Positions 39,876 to 53,800 of a DNA stretch of 64,000 bases are shown in pieces (the stretch's first letter is position 1; each line of letters begins with the position of its first letter). Below the pieces are notes generated by a model. The model did not search any database, was not told the origin of the DNA, and saw only the letters and a program-made list of their open reading frames with translations. The DNA comes from Gyrodactylus bullatarudis. Taxonomy: Eukaryota > Platyhelminthes > Monogenea > Gyrodactylidea > Gyrodactylidae. Where the stretch lies: the NCBI GenBank assembly GCA_012064415.1, contig SSNU01000053.1, positions 1 to 64,000 on the forward strand, given 5' to 3'. The translations under genes and the position numbers were made by a program.

Positions 39876-40238
39876 ATGGAGACTGCAAATTTTGAGAACA
39901 TTACAAACTTCGAAGTTGTAAAACTTATCCAAGATTCCCTTGAAAAAACTAAAAAGAACTACAATCAGCATTCTCTCTTCACCCAAACTCTCAAACATTT
40001 CAGTGAGCGCTCAAATGTTCTATCTCAAGATGCTGAACAGATCAAAAAGTTTAATTCGAAAATCTCTAAATTCAAATTATCTAGAGAAGAAAAGATTATG
40101 CTTATAAATCACTGTCCGACTACACAGGTTGAAATTTCAATTCTTATTAAAGAATCTGATACGCGTTTTAGTACTGCAGAATTAACCAACATCTTAGAAA
40201 TAGTAAAATTATGTTTCAACATTCAAGATTCAGAATAA
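39876..40238 (+). CDS. CRCP: RNA polymerase III subunit RPC9 (CRCP/Rpc17)
   Basis: A single exon of 120 codons. The segment LSREEKIMLINHCPTTQVEI, then ESDTRFSTAELTNILEIV, matches the helical C-terminal half of CRCP/RPC9 (L-x-x-x-E-K-L-x-L-x-N-x-P-x-T-x-V-E-I). The N-terminal ITNFEVVKLI segment also fits. RPC9 pairs with RPC8 to form the Pol III stalk, which helps initiation at tRNA and 5S genes. The length is normal (about 120-150 aa). The related Pol II subunit RPB4 has a different C-terminal signature (LCPETAEEA), so RPC9 is preferred. The stop codon at 40236-40238 lies inside a perfect AATAAA (40234-40239). The gene is convergent with DGAT1, with 57 bp between stops. Confidence 0.82.
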   Translation: METANFENITNFEVVKLIQDSLEKTKKNYNQHSLFTQTLKHFSERSNVLSQDAEQIKKFNSKISKFKLSREEKIMLINHCPTTQVEISILIKESDTRFSTAELTNILEIVKLCFNIQDSE

Positions 40239-40295
40239 AATTCATGTATGTATACTTTCTACAATCTCATCAATTTATTACATTTATATTTCGAT

Positions 40296-42420
40296 TTATC
40301 TAATGTATTTAAGAAATTGATTCTCGTTTTCGAGCATATAGTCGTTAATGTATAAAAGTACTATTGGTTGGCTAATAGTAATCCACGTCCAAATGATAAT
40401 ATTTCCTAACTTTTGATCGGTTACTGGCAATTTTTTCATTAAATATGATAACGGAATTGGAGAGAGCATGCCAAAGAATGACCAAAATTTATATAATTTT
40501 AAAGGAAAACTTGCCAAATATTCATGCATAACAGCACTTATGAAGAATACAGCGAATGCTGCTTGATTTTGACCATATCCTCTTCTTCTTAACGGTATAA
40601 AAATATGCCTTTCAGTAAAAATTAATGATATCATTTTACCTTTTTGCGAATTGATGAACGGGTAAATTCCAACTTGACCAGTAATGAAATATTGTTTCTG
40701 AGTTCCTTTAATTAAATCAATGAATTATTGGAATTACCACCAATCCTTGTAAAACATTCTATCACCGAATTTGAATATTTCACCAACAAGATTCAATGTT
40801 GAATGAAAAAAGGTGTAGAAACCAATCAAAAATATTACTTGGCACGGAAGAGCTAGTCTGTACAATTTTTCGTACAATTCGATTTGGTTTATGGAATGTT
40901 GTCTTCGCTGTTTGAAAAGCATCAATAACTCAGGAATTATGAATTTCTCTATTAAACTCATTTTTATCTGGAGTAGGACAATCTGTAAAATATAATCTTT
41001 CCATCATCACTCGACTTGTATAAAATAGTAATAACTTACAATTTCACAAATTCTGCTCAAAATGAAACATTTCCTACGATTTATGATCATTGGAAAGTTT
41101 ATTTCATAGCACAGTGTGGGTATAAACATGAAGTAGTAAATATTCTTGATCGTCAAATTTTCTGGATACTTTATGCTGCTTCTAACCACCTAAAAAATTC
41201 ATTTTTTTTAAAACATGATTAAAATCGATTATAGACATTTTCATCTGAATTCTTTATGGGTTATTAATCGAATTTTTAGATTTAAGTTATATTTTTATTA
41301 TCATCTCGATTCTTAATAAGAATTTCTTATAATAATAATTAAAAACTATTAGTAGTAATTTACTACTGAAAAAAATTTATTATCCTCTCTCAGCTTTAAT
41401 AATACCAGTACCAGTTTTGATATTGTCACTTGAAAACTATTTTCTTGTGCAATAAAGGTCAATTTCTGATAAATAATGACACTTTTAATAAAAACTGTCT
41501 ACTTAGATCATAGATTAAAAAATGTTATTGATTCTAAAGAAAATATAGACAAACCACAGGTCATATTCTACATTATCGGTCTAAAGAGTTACTGGAAATT
41601 TTATTAGGGATTAACTCACAGGGACTGGATTCGAAAAATCATAACAGCATTCATCTGAATCAAAAGATTCGACATAAGATTTTCTTTTAGAACTTAATTT
41701 CAATTTCTTTTGTGATTGAAGAGATCGAGATCGTGAGCGTAATTCAAGATAATCGAAATTCTGGAAATCCATTTTATGAATTTCTTTGGGATGTTGAATT
41801 TCATCTGGAATTTTATTGCGATGTGATCTGTTTACGCTCGTATATGACCATAATTTAAGAAATACTATCATGTAAAAGAACATGAAAAATACTCCGATTA
41901 TAGGTTTAAGATCAAAGGTTATGATAAAATAACCAGGAGCCAACAGAGAACAAGTAAGATTGATGATCGTCAATGACTCGAAAAAATTCGAGCTTGCACT
42001 CATTCGTGAATGGAACTTCTCCAAAATCAGACATGGTATAATAAATAGATTTGAAGCTTCATCATGTCAAATAAAATTAGTCATACCCAATAAAATTGAA
42101 AAAAACTCTGATTTTTTTTCGTAAAGAATTAACTTGAATATCCAGAAATTTGCGTCAATAATCCTTCCATGACTAAAAGCATATAAGAAATTAGGATTTC
42201 ACTCTTTAACGTTGTCATATATAAATTCAATTATGTATACGCATAACAGAATAAGACCAAGATTCAGTAAGCCTCTAAAGTTATTAAAACCACTTGAAGA
42301 AGATAATAGAGAGCTCGATCCAGAATGAAAACTAAAAAAATTTTAAAGATAAAGATTTTACCAATAAAAAATTCCATTATTCTCCAGCTGACGAGTTTTT
42401 TTCCCAGGGTTATCTTTCAT
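40296..42420 (-). CDS. DGAT1: Diacylglycerol O-acyltransferase 1
   Basis: Eight exons in transcript order: 42420-42362, 42331-42203, 42172-42087, 42056-41620, 41189-41040, 40982-40738, 40705-40640, 40608-40296. They sum to 1,485 nt (494 aa; human about 488). Landmarks are SSSGFNNFRGLLN near the N-terminus, FLKLWSYTSVN, YPENLTIKNIYYF then PTLCYEINFP, the MBOAT motif FYKDWWN (created by splicing), WNLPVHQFAKRH, and the catalytic-His region AVMHEYLASFPLKLYKFW. The enzyme is a multi-span ER membrane protein that joins diacylglycerol and acyl-CoA into triacylglycerol. FYxDWWN and the overall order favour DGAT1 over sterol O-acyltransferases (FYxDWWN is shared, but GFNN and PTLCYE are DGAT1). Five of its seven introns are 30-32 bp. 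AATAAA on the minus strand lies 17-22 nt after the stop. Confidence 0.93.
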
Positions 42421-42550
42421 AGTTTCGAGAGTGTCACATGAAATGATACAAACAAATTAATACAAAATTATAAAAATTTTCTTGATTAAGTCAAGTGATT
42501 ATTTAAATTTGAAAAAAATTTAATTTACTGAATTACCAGTCTATTTCGGA
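42421..42550. promoter_or_regulatory. Bidirectional DGAT1/HAT1 promoter region
   Basis: Only 130 bp separate the two divergent ATGs, so both transcripts must start within it or in overlapping positions. It is AT-rich, and no named motif was assigned. Confidence 0.5.
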
Positions 42551-43740
42551 ATGGCAGAAGAAAACAGCCCGATCAACACAAATGACTGCACATTTCTCAT
42601 CCCTTGCTTATCAAAAGAAGATTTTGTTGATAGCAATGGATTCAAAAACGAGTATACTTACCAAATATTTGGCGAAGAGTAAGACTTGATTTTTTATATT
42701 ATATATTAGAGAAGAAATATCAGGTTATAAAAACTTAAGAATCCTTATTTACTACATTCCGGTTGTGTTCAAATTTTATATTAAAATCGAGCATGATTCC
42801 CCTGATATGGACTCTCAAGTTAATATTTCTTTTACTTACTATTTCTTAGATTATAATAGACAAATTTAAGGAAAATACTTTGATCGATTTTGTATTAAAT
42901 GAAACTGAATTTCTAGAATCTCTGGAAAATTTTCACAATAATCAGGGTCTCATCGGTACATTAAAGGAAGAGTTTAGCCATAATGATGAAACATTTATCG
43001 TTCATTTCGTGGATAATCTCAAAGATAACAATGTTGTTACATTCCACAAAGCGTATCACTTTTTTGCAATTGGTTTCATTGAAGGAGCCAATGAAATAGA
43101 TTTAGATGATGAGGGATGGAGATTTCTCGTATGCTATAAAAAGATTAAAAAATGCGATGGAACCATAATTTATGATTTTGCTGGAGTTTTCTCTCTCTAT
43201 GTTTTCAGAATTTTATCAAAAATTAGACCCAGAATCAGTGTTGCCTATGTACTACCTCCATTCAGGCGTCTGGGTGTTGCATCAAAACTACTTTCTAACA
43301 TTTATTCAATATACTCTCACGAGCAAAATGTTATTGACATATCTGTCGAGACTCCTGTTGATGAATTTCAATCAATGAGGCATTCCGTTGATTGCAAATT
43401 AATATCCCGTGTTAAGGGGTGCAAAGAAATTTTTGAATTTTGCTCAGATAACAAAAAGTTTGATCTCGACAAATTTCAAAAGGCTTACAAAGATTTTGTT
43501 GATCTCAATCTGAAAAATTATAAATTCAACCGTCAACAACGTCTCAAAGTTTTTATCCTTCTTAGCTTTATCATGGCTAAAAGGAAAAAGGTTTGTGAGG
43601 AGGTTGTTCTTGAATTTTTTCTTCGAAAAATGAAATTAAAACGTAAAGTTCCCAAAGACATGGAGGAAGAAAGTAATGAGCAACTTTTGAATGTTGTCAA
43701 CTATTTCAGAGAAATTGCAATGAAGATAAAGATAGAATAA
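42551..43740 (+). CDS. HAT1: Histone acetyltransferase type B catalytic subunit
   Basis: Three exons, 42551-42678, 42710-42818 and 42850-43740, give 1,128 nt (375 aa; human 419). The N-terminal part has EYTYQIFGEEEISGYKNLRI, the HAT1 N-domain. The centre has HFFAIGFIEGANEIDLDDEG, equivalent to the IETASFIDVDDERW stretch. The GNAT core contains RPRISVAYVLPPFRRLGVAS, the acetyl-CoA loop (R-x-x-G-x-A form), then VIDISVETPVDEF with the conserved acidic residue that acts as general base. HAT1 acetylates newly made H4 (K5/K12) with RbAp46/48 before chromatin assembly. Both introns are 31 bp. The first two exons are required to restore the family N-terminus. AATAAA lies at 43761-43766, about 20 nt after the stop. 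Confidence 0.9.
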
Positions 43741-46700
43741 TTCTCATTATTTCTGTTAAAAATAAATTTTTCATAATCATGTTAATTTTGATTGATTTAT
43801 TAAATATTCTTATTTTTCCATCTCTTTAGTAATTGAGAATGCCGAAAGAAGGATTTCTTATGGTATGTAATAGTTTCAAGTCAAAAAACGAGTTTTAGCC
43901 TACAACTTGTTATCTTGAGTTCTTATAAAGTATAGTAGATCTTATTAAATAAGGCATTATCTAATTGAGCACATTTATCGATAAATTTAGAAACTAAATG
44001 AATAAAAATTAAAAATTTTATCTACTACTGATATAAATTGTTGGGTTGTGGAAAATGTGTATTAGGAAAAATAGGGTTACGAGGTACCTACTTACGACGT
44101 AATTGCAAAATTTTTCAAACTTATGTCGACTATCTGAAAGTTTGGATAAGAAAGAATGATATTCGTATTTAAATTCTATGCATCGTATGCAAAATACAAA
44201 TTATTAAATGATGAAACTAAATTTAAAAATAAATATTACTACTACAAAGTGATTAGAAGTAAGGCTCGATTACTTTTTGAATTAAATTTATTCAAATACA
44301 AATGTTTAAACATTTCTTAAGCTGCATAAAGATTTGAATCTGTATTGAATGGGTTGGTAGAGGGTGTTATTAAAAAATCCTATGAGAGTTACCAAGGCTA
44401 CTTGATTTCCTGCTGGAAGGGGATTGTGTTAGTTTGAAGGTGTTGACAGCCTAATTCCAAGAGGAGACAAAGTTGTCTTTATTATCAAAAATTGAAAATA
44501 TTGTGGTAATTCCCATATTATTTCCCAAAAATATCAGAATAGCATGAATTTAACCATCATCAGGCCGTATACTCGATTCGATTTCACTCGAACAGAATAG
44601 AGATAATAAAACCTAATTATTTTAGCAAATATCAAATCAAGTGTATTCTTTTTTGGAATCAATTAGATACGAACTAATGCCGTCCAAGTCTTAGATAAAA
44701 AAATTTATTAAAAATTTCTGGAGAGAAAAACTGCCGTCAACACGCAAAGAAATTTTCTTTAGGAAAAGAGTGGACAGAAAAACAAGCTGGACTTCATATA
44801 AAAAAACACTTCACGAATACAATTTAATTTAGGATCATGATTAGAAAAATGAATCTGTTTTGGAACTGAAACATAAAATACTATTGAAATTATCAATTAA
44901 ACGATGCATGCCGTAGTAATTTATTCGAATTAACGTTTTTTACTAATAATGTCACTTTATGTAACGCTTCATGATTTTTTAAATGCAAGGTTATGTTTCT
45001 ATTTCTCAGTTGCAAAAATCAATTTGAAATGAAATTTTCAAATGTGAAAGGTATTGAGTTTATCAACTTCCTTACGAAGAAAATAATAACTTGGTAAATA
45101 ATTACTCAATTATAAATAAATAAAAAAATCAACCAAAAAAATGCTCAAATTTAGGCCCAAATTTATTCGAAAAAATTCCGAAAGTAGCCCCATGTGTTTT
45201 TAAATTTACAAAACTAGTTCTATATAAGAAATTTTATTCCAGAAATAGTCCTAAAATAACTAAAAGTAGCCTTAAAATGGAAGTATTTCAAGAAATAGCT
45301 CAAAATGAATTTCTTTTCAAATTTTATAGTTTGATAATTTTTTGAAATAATAAGGTTAATTTGTCGACCCATCAAAGTGTCCCTATAAAACTCAATAATG
45401 TAGCAAATAAAACTCAATTTGAAACTTATCTATCACAGATTCAACACAAAAGATTTGAGTGCAATAAATATCCTTGGAGTAAATTCAGTATTGACCACAG
45501 TCTTGAATTTACAGAAAATCTTGTCTTCTTTTCTGTTTGAGAGAAAGGTTGGATACAAGCAATAAGTTCTTAGTTGTCACAAGCATTACTCTCACTTTGC
45601 CTTTTTCATAATGGAAAGGTATTAATTTTGTTGAAAATTAATTTTTAGCCTATTTTTGGGTAAATATGTCTGCCTACAAGTAGTCACGATTTACGAAAGA
45701 AATTTTTGAGGGGTAGAAATTAGGGGGATAACTTTTACACAGTTATTAAAGACGGAGTACTGTAATATCAAAAATAACTTCGAAAGTGATAAGAATCGTT
45801 AGCTTCGGAAAAAAGCTCCATCAGAGGAAATTTCTACTCTTGAAGTTAAGATGAATTGAAGATTGGTTTATCATTAATGAATAATTTGTTATGAAATCAG
45901 GTTTTCAAGTTTCAAATTAATTTTTATTTGAATTTTGATGGTTCAACAGATTAACCTTGATGAGTATGATAATTATGATTTCAAAAAATTGTATACAAAC
46001 AAAGAATTTGGGGCTAATTTCGGATATTTTACGAAGAGATTTTTTTTTAATTTTAGTGCTATTTTTGAGAATAACACTAAAATAAACAGTAATATAATAT
46101 GATCTCATAATTTTAGTAACACTGTCCTCCAAAAACAACAAGAGGGTTTAAGGTCTTGTGGAAAAATTTTGAGTTCTGCTAAAATTGGTTATTTGAGTTA
46201 GGTTCTAAACTAAATATTCTTGATGAAGTTCGAAAATATTATTGTTAAAAATTGATTATAATAAATTATTATCATATTTTTCGATTTATTCTTATTTTTA
46301 CGGCTCACAAAATCTTGAATATCTCAAAAACTCAGGACCTAGTTAACCAGTGAAAATTTTCGATTCTTTCACTATGCAGAGCTTTTTCTTATACTTTTGA
46401 GCTCTTCTAAAATATTTACTCAATGTCTCGGTGTGAAATAGATGATATTTATTCAAATTCCTATATAGGTGGAAATTAATTTTAATCTACTCTAATTGGT
46501 TGTTGAAAAATGGGTAAATAAATAAGATTAAATGCGTAGCTAAAATCTGATTGGCTAATTTTCCCTAACAAAAGGTACATTAAGAATTACTCTCTTCTTT
46601 GACAAAGTTTTCCATGCTGAACGGATTCATATCCCCTACAAATAGTAGTGAGTTTTCATTTATTAAAAACTGTATTTAAATATGCTTATGATACAGATAT

Positions 46701-48451
46701 TACATTTTCCACGGAGGCATCTTTTCCTTTTAATATTATTACGTTATAAGAATTGTTAGAGGTCATCTTTATCCATGTTTTTTGTTCTGCTTTACTTTCA
46801 TTCATTTAGCTAGTGGTTTTCATATTTCTCAAGACGAAATGAAACTTTGTCTTGAACTTTACGTATTTTTTGACTGAACAATTGAAATTCAAGCCAAGAG
46901 TCACGCTTTTGCGGAGCCATAGATGAAATTTTATTCACTCAGTACTACCATACTCTGAGAACAGAGAGACAGAAAGAAATGAATTCAAGCCATTATTATT
47001 CTTTTTACATTTTTTTTTCTCAACAACTTTGCATGTATGCATGGGAATATGAATTAATTATCCTCCAATGAAAAAAATTATTTGGTTAAAAAATTTAATA
47101 TCCAACTCTCGCCAATATAATGAATTAATGTAATTGAACACCTTCACATGTGAGTCTGACTTGATAGACAAAAAATATCTTTGCATTGCTTGACAATTTT
47201 TTTCCAAAATCCTTGTTACTGTGGGATGGACTGATGATATTTACGATAATATCCTCATTTAGCAACTACTGACAAAAAATTATAAACATGAAAAAACTTA
47301 ATCGAATTGTAAGTTTTTCTTTATGATTACTCACTAATGAATTAAATTTGATAACTAGATTCAAGAAAGAGAAAATCTTGTTGCGATTTCATTAAAAAAC
47401 CTGTCTTCCCTCTAATGGTCAGAACAAGATGAAGTCCACTTGAAGGAATCATATTGAATGTATCTTTTTAAGATAATACCTCGTAAATACGCTCTTGAAA
47501 AATTTGGTTTTCTGTGAGAAATCAATCTGTTTTCCAATATTTTTTCTTATTTTAAGCTGTTCGAAGCCAAATTCGTAACTAGCTAAGGAAGGAAGGAAGC
47601 AAGTTATAAGTTGTTTTAAATAATAATAGAATCAACTCATAGAGCCTTATAAGAATGAGCTAAATTTAAAAGAAGATTCTTAGAAAAGATAAGTTCCCAA
47701 CATTTGAAGTTCACGTTGAGTATTATTAAAGAAAGACTGAGAGGAAAAATGAAATAAAAATTTTTCATTTTAGGCAACGGGAATTTTGACTTGGTGTGAC
47801 AAATTTATCCCAATATTTGCTTCAAATTCATTCTCTCTCCTCTCTTAGAGTATATTCCTATATAAATGTATATTATCGAGTTTGAGCTTGTGCATACACT
47901 TGCTCAATTGGAAATTTTTGATGATTTCTGTCAATTTCTATACTTATTTCGTACTTTGTGTATTTGATGTTTCCCTATGATTATAATTGTTATTATTATT
48001 TCCAACATAGAGTGCCAGTTTTGTTTACATAAGAAGTTATTCATTTCTTTACTTGCAGCTTTCGAATCTACAGTGTATATTTGTATTTAATGAATGTAGT
48101 ATTAGTAGTATTAGTTTATCCCATCTAAAAAAAGCATACATCATGCATCATGAATATGAATAGAGATCATGGTGAGTATATTTAAGAGAATACATAAAAA
48201 AGAGAATATTTATTCGTCTATGCCTTCAGTTAAGTCAACAAATTATTTTTCTCCGTTTCCATTCCTATTGGACGTGTAGTTGGCAATTCACCATTAGACG
48301 AAACAATCTTTATGCACAAGATATCGATTTAAATTACTTGATAGAAATAATGTTCTCAATGCATGTAAAATAATTTATAATCTATGTTCCATCTATGAAT
48401 AATTTTAGTAACCAATATTAAAAAATTAAATTTATCTTTCCAAGCATCAAA
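43741..48451. other. Gene-free 4.7 kb between HAT1 and GATA
   Basis: AT-rich, with no ORF of recognisable family and no tRNA signature. The start is HAT1 3' UTR. The end must carry the GATA promoter, possibly with a non-coding first exon, since the GATA ATG at 48452 follows an AT-rich stretch without a clear core promoter. Confidence 0.5.
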
Positions 48452-50465
48452 ATGATTAAGCAAGGTTCTACGAGTCATTATTCCAATCAGAATTCCATAA
48501 ATGATGATAATAAAGCACACCAAAATTACTCTTCAACCTATGATCCAAACTATTTCCTATCAGACATTATTCGACAACAAAACTCTAATTGTATTTCATT
48601 TAATCAACCGGTGATAGAACCAATAACACTTCCAATTAGTTTCCCCAGTTATCAACCTGAATGTGTCAAATGTGGTTTTATTGGACCAATAAATATGTTT
48701 ATTACTTCAAGAGCTGATTCAATATTAGACAACGGTCGTGTTTACGTTTGTAATGAATGTTTTTCAGTAGACATTGAAAATACAGTAGAAGTAAGAAGAA
48801 TTTCATTTTACATGCATATTTTTTCCCCATAGAATACTTCTACTTCAGTTATACACAAGTCGAAAAACTTCTCAGTGGAACTCGAAGAAGACAATCCTAT
48901 AAAAATTCTTGGCTTAGATGAAGAGTCAAATCATAGTCAAGAGAATGATTTACCTAGTGGTAGTAAGTTCACCCCCGTTTATACTCCTAAATAATAATTA
49001 TAATTTTTGCTTAATGACTAGAAAATGACTGAAAATATTTTTAAAAATTTTATTCTCTTATGAGTGAAGCAATATATTTTTGTTTGTTTGCAGAAAAACA
49101 AGATTTTACTTTGAAAGATCTCCTGGTGAGTGCACTAAAACATAGTGGATCCTAAGTAATAACTGAAACCAATAATGCATGTCACACACGCAAAAATTTT
49201 GAGCTCTTTATTTTTCAACGAAGTAATTGATTCACCAAATAACAAATTAAAATTAAAATTTCTTACGATACTTAAAGTACTCTGGTGTATTCACAAAAGT
49301 CTCTAGTCTAGAATAATTATTCATCGTTATTCATTTTATCTGAAAAATATTTTTTCAAGATAAGAGGCAATTTCCATCAAATCAATCTCTCAATAATGTA
49401 AGTTCAAGAAGGAAATCATTTTAAAGACAACAATCCTATTTTCCCCCTTTTCAATAGAATAAGCAAACTGAATTTTTATTCCGGTCGGTTTCCTTGAATG
49501 CCATCATTAGATATTCAGAGAAATCGAGCTCCACACCAACTGGAATGAATCAGGACACTCAAAAGTTTACAGTAAATCAACCCAATCCATTATTTGAACC
49601 TGAGAGGTTATCATACTATGAGGAACGTTTTACGAGTTCTGATCAAAATAATTGCTTAAATTTCCCAAAAGAACGGTTACATTTTGATAGTGATACAATT
49701 TTTTCATCTTCAATGAAGAGAAATAATGTATGTTGCAACTTATTAGATTTAGATTATCAAATGTATGAATTAAAAATTTTTTTTTAGATTTATGGAAGGG
49801 GTACTTCTTATTCAAATCAATTAAATTTTTCCCTTGATAATCAATTTGGACCTAATCATTTTGCCATTGCCGATGAATTCTTGAATGTAATCGATGAAAA
49901 ATTATTGAATGAAACTAATTCTCATATGGGAAATAGCTTAAATCGATTGGTTAGTGATAATTCCCCTTCATACAATTCATTTTCATTGACTCAGTATGAA
50001 CCTGCAAATAATTCCTCTACACACTTCAATAATATTGATAATAATACTTGTAATGATGCTTCAACAAAGAGATTTAGCAAAAAAGAAGATTTCACTATCA
50101 ACTCAATTGATTCTATAGGAAGTTATAATAATTCAATAACACCCACAGATATTCATAATAATTTAAATAATTCAAAAATTGATCAATATTGTGTAAATTG
50201 TTTTACAACCTCAACTACTCTATGGCGACGAAATTCAGATAATCAGCACGTTTGTAATGCATGTGGTCTTTACTTCAAACTTCACAAAGTCAATAGACCA
50301 ATATCCATGAAGAAGGATGGAATTCAGACGAGAAAACGACGGATGAAACAAAACTTTCAGGGAAAAAATTGTTCACCTTACTCTTCCTGCGAAAGTTATC
50401 CGGCGCACAATTCAAAAAAGATTTGGGATTTAGATAAAAATGCTAGCAGTTCTGTTTCTAATTAG
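48452..50465 (+). CDS. GATA-family transcription factor, one canonical finger
   Basis: Six exons: 48452-48790, 48833-48962, 49094-49125, 49365-49397, 49458-49727, 49788-50465. They sum to 1,482 nt (493 aa), phases consistent. The C-terminal finger (about 415-440) is canonical: [20 protein letters not shown], then [18 protein letters not shown]-x2-C-x17-C-x2-C, followed by the basic tail [11 protein letters not shown] that contacts DNA. A second CxxC pair sits upstream (about 71-104: ECVKCGF, then VCNECF), but with a 25-residue spacer and no LWRR, so it looks like a degenerate N-finger. The rest is Asn/Ser-rich. GATA factors direct endoderm, blood and ectoderm fates. The tiny exons 3 (32 nt) and 4 (33 nt) fit by phase, and exon 4's acceptor is a choice between two nearby AGs. 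Confidence 0.9.
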
Positions 50466-50869
50466 AGTGATTTCTAGTCAAAAATATTAAACGATTAAAA
50501 ACAATAATCAATAGATTTAAATTATGAATTATTTAATGTCAAACCCTCATTAAAGAATCTGGCTGAAAGGCGCCATCGAAATTTAATTAATAAGTATATG
50601 CGAGAGCATAAAATATTCAATTTGTATATAAGAAAACTTGAATTTTTTATTAAAAATTATCATTTTTATTGCAAAGTAGAATCTTGCAGAAATTAATAAA
50701 GTTTTTACAACATTATGTATTCATCTTTGTTTGCTAAAATTCAAAATTTTAATAATCACAGTATCATAATACAATTGAATTATCAGTCGAGGGCTTGAAT
50801 TTGAATGGTTAATAAATTGATTTGCAGGTTCAGGTATTTATAAACTTTATTGAATGTTTGTTTATTTCT

Positions 50870-53800
50870 TTACCAACTCTCCCAATCATCAATATTTCGA
50901 ACTAAGCTCTCATCAAGTTGAAGTTTCTCAATGATTTCTTTCAAATTACATTGATCACTAACAGAAGTTTGTTTGTATTGGTATTTTATTACCCCATTTT
51001 CATCAATGCATACAGCTCCACCAAGCTGCCAACCATCTCCAGCAAAGTTACCAGTGATATTCAATTTCTTTAAAATGAAAAAAATCTATTATGCATCAAT
51101 AACTCACGTAAATTTTCAAATACCTATGATAATCCAGTTTAAATCATATTTAAAATCGAAGGGAAAGATGTGTTAAAAACCAGATGGACATTTCTTAAAG
51201 GATCATCAATCAATAGAATCACTTTAAAAATGATAAGAGTAGAATAATTGAATAATTTACAAGTATGAAAGAAATAATAAAAGTTTAAGAAGAAAATGTA
51301 AGCTGAAAAAAACACCAAAACTCTCCAATATATAGCAACAATGAAGAGAAAAAGGTGAAGATTAAAGATTATTTTTCTGAACACACAGAAGATTAGATTT
51401 GTATTGATGTATGAAGAATTTTTTATGCTGTCACTGTTTTAGTACAAAATAGAATAATTTGAAATTGAAGCCACGTAGTTTTCCTGCTTAAGATGTAACC
51501 GCAGTATCCTTATGTATATGATCATCAGATCTTGTAGGCAAGTTCCTCATTGTTCATCCTATGTAAGAAGCACCACAATCAAAGTGGAATTTATAAACTA
51601 ATAGAGTTTTCCCTTCAGGCTTAAATAAATCCTTATGAATCAAAAATGATTTTGATCTAGCCTATAATTTAACCCTTCAAGCCCCAGTGGGTCTTATATG
51701 GGACAGGTAACTTTCTCAATCCATAATTATGTTTTAAAGGATCTAAAATTAATTTAATAACCACTTTTCTGAAAGAGAAACCAATATTCTTTTGAACGGA
51801 CTATAACTTATCAATTTACAATATTTTGCTGGGAAGTTATGACAATTTTTGGAAAATTTTTGGGGCAATAACTTCTAAACTAAAGGTTAGTTTATGAAAA
51901 AAAATCTAAAACCATACAAAATTTCCAATCTCACCGATGTGAAAATTAGCTCTGGGTTTTTTAGGGTTAAATGTAAAAATTCTCGATGAATTTGGGAATT
52001 CGCTATTAAAATAAAATTGTATTATTTTATCTGATCGAAAATACTTATTCTTCATAAAGAGGAAGCAAAATAATTTACTCAGGATTATTCGATTTTACAC
52101 TCAGAGAGCATTTAAAGTTAAGAAAAACAAGTAAAAATTGCGAGTTTTGGATATCTGCAATAAAAAGATTGTTAGAATTACATCCGCTCCAGCCAAAGAG
52201 AAAATAATGAAACGCCCGAACAAATAAAATGTAGGGACATTAACCCCGAACAAATTGAACATGGAAAATTTGAATTAAATTTAAACACAAACCACAAAAT
52301 CAGTTTATCGGAGTCTCAAATATCTAAGGAATTTAAATAATAAAAATTTCATATTTCTTTTGCTAGATTAGTAACTTTTTTCCGTCATCAAATTTCAAAA
52401 ACTTTTGAATTTGAAATAGGAAATTTTTGGAGCTAGTTTTTGCAATGAAAAATTTGACTGAAGATGTAGTTTATAGAAAAACTCTTAAAAACTAAATTGA
52501 CTCATAATTTATGAGTGATGCATTATAGAATTTGTGTAAAATTGGACAGTTTTAGAAATTTCGCCTTTTGATTGCTAGAAATTAAATAAATTGAAAATTT
52601 GAAAAAAATTATTTAAGCCTTCCTTCTCCATTTTTTATCACTGGAACACAAAACTTTCTGGAGCGATAATTTGAACTTGAATACTTTATTTACATGATAT
52701 TAGAAAGGAAATTTATCAAGCTACAAGATTATGTATAGGTAGCTATTTTCTAATGCTAACTGAAGTTAATTAGAGAGTGATTTTATGAAAATCTAGTAAA
52801 ATATTTAGATATATTTATTGAAAACCTGTTTGCTTCGGTTTTAGAAAAAATGAGATAACTTCAGAGATCAGCTGTAGATTTCAAATACACGATCACCTAC
52901 TCGATATCTCTTATATAAAAAGATAACTATTCTTATGGATCAATCAGGTCCATCAATGAAAGATCCCATATGAAAAATTCAAAATGAACGAATAAAACAC
53001 TTGCATTAGAAACTGTTGAATTGAGTACAAAATTCACGCAGAAACTCAATGAAGACACAATATTGACTCTCCTAAAATTATTAGGGATCTCAGAAACTCA
53101 GATCTAATAATCCAAAGGTATCTCTCGAACAAAAAAAACATAATTATTCGTTAAATATTCACGTATACTTGCATATACGTCCGAATGACCCATGGAGATA
53201 TTCATCATTGGTTAATTTATAAAAAGAATTTTATAAGAGAAATATATATTTTGCCAGGTCTTATCAATCTCTAATCCTGGTTTGATTAAATAATATTTAC
53301 AAAGTTTTTTAATGAATAAATAGTTAATGAAAAATAGTAAAATCCATTTACAAAACTTCCAATTGATGAAAAACCAAAAAAGATGGTTCTTTTGGATACA
53401 TAGGTTAGGGTCCTCTCCCATTATGAAGAACTTTTCTCTTATTTTAAGTTCTGTTAGATTGTCGTTTGGGCATTTAAATAAAATTTTGAAATTTTCTTCA
53501 TTTGCCTTACAACCACATCTATCCAAATGTTTTTTGATTGAAGAACTATTCTTATTGAGATGCTCGTGTATTCTAATTGCAAGTCTTCTTTTGGTCCGTC
53601 TAATGTATTTAGCACCACAGGTAGCTTCGAAACAGTAAATGAGATTTGATTGTTCTTTCGGTTCTAGCCTATCTTTAAGTTGAAATTTGATCAAACTTGT
53701 TGTTTTGAATACAACCTTCAATTGTATGCCATTATAATTTTCATTTACAAGTGTGTTCAGCTTTCTTCTTAAGTCACGGCTATGTCCATCTCCCTTGAAT

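Noticed and set aside
53327..53638. Plus-strand 103-codon ORF
   Set aside because: Antisense of the Penelope-like GIY-YIG reading frame.
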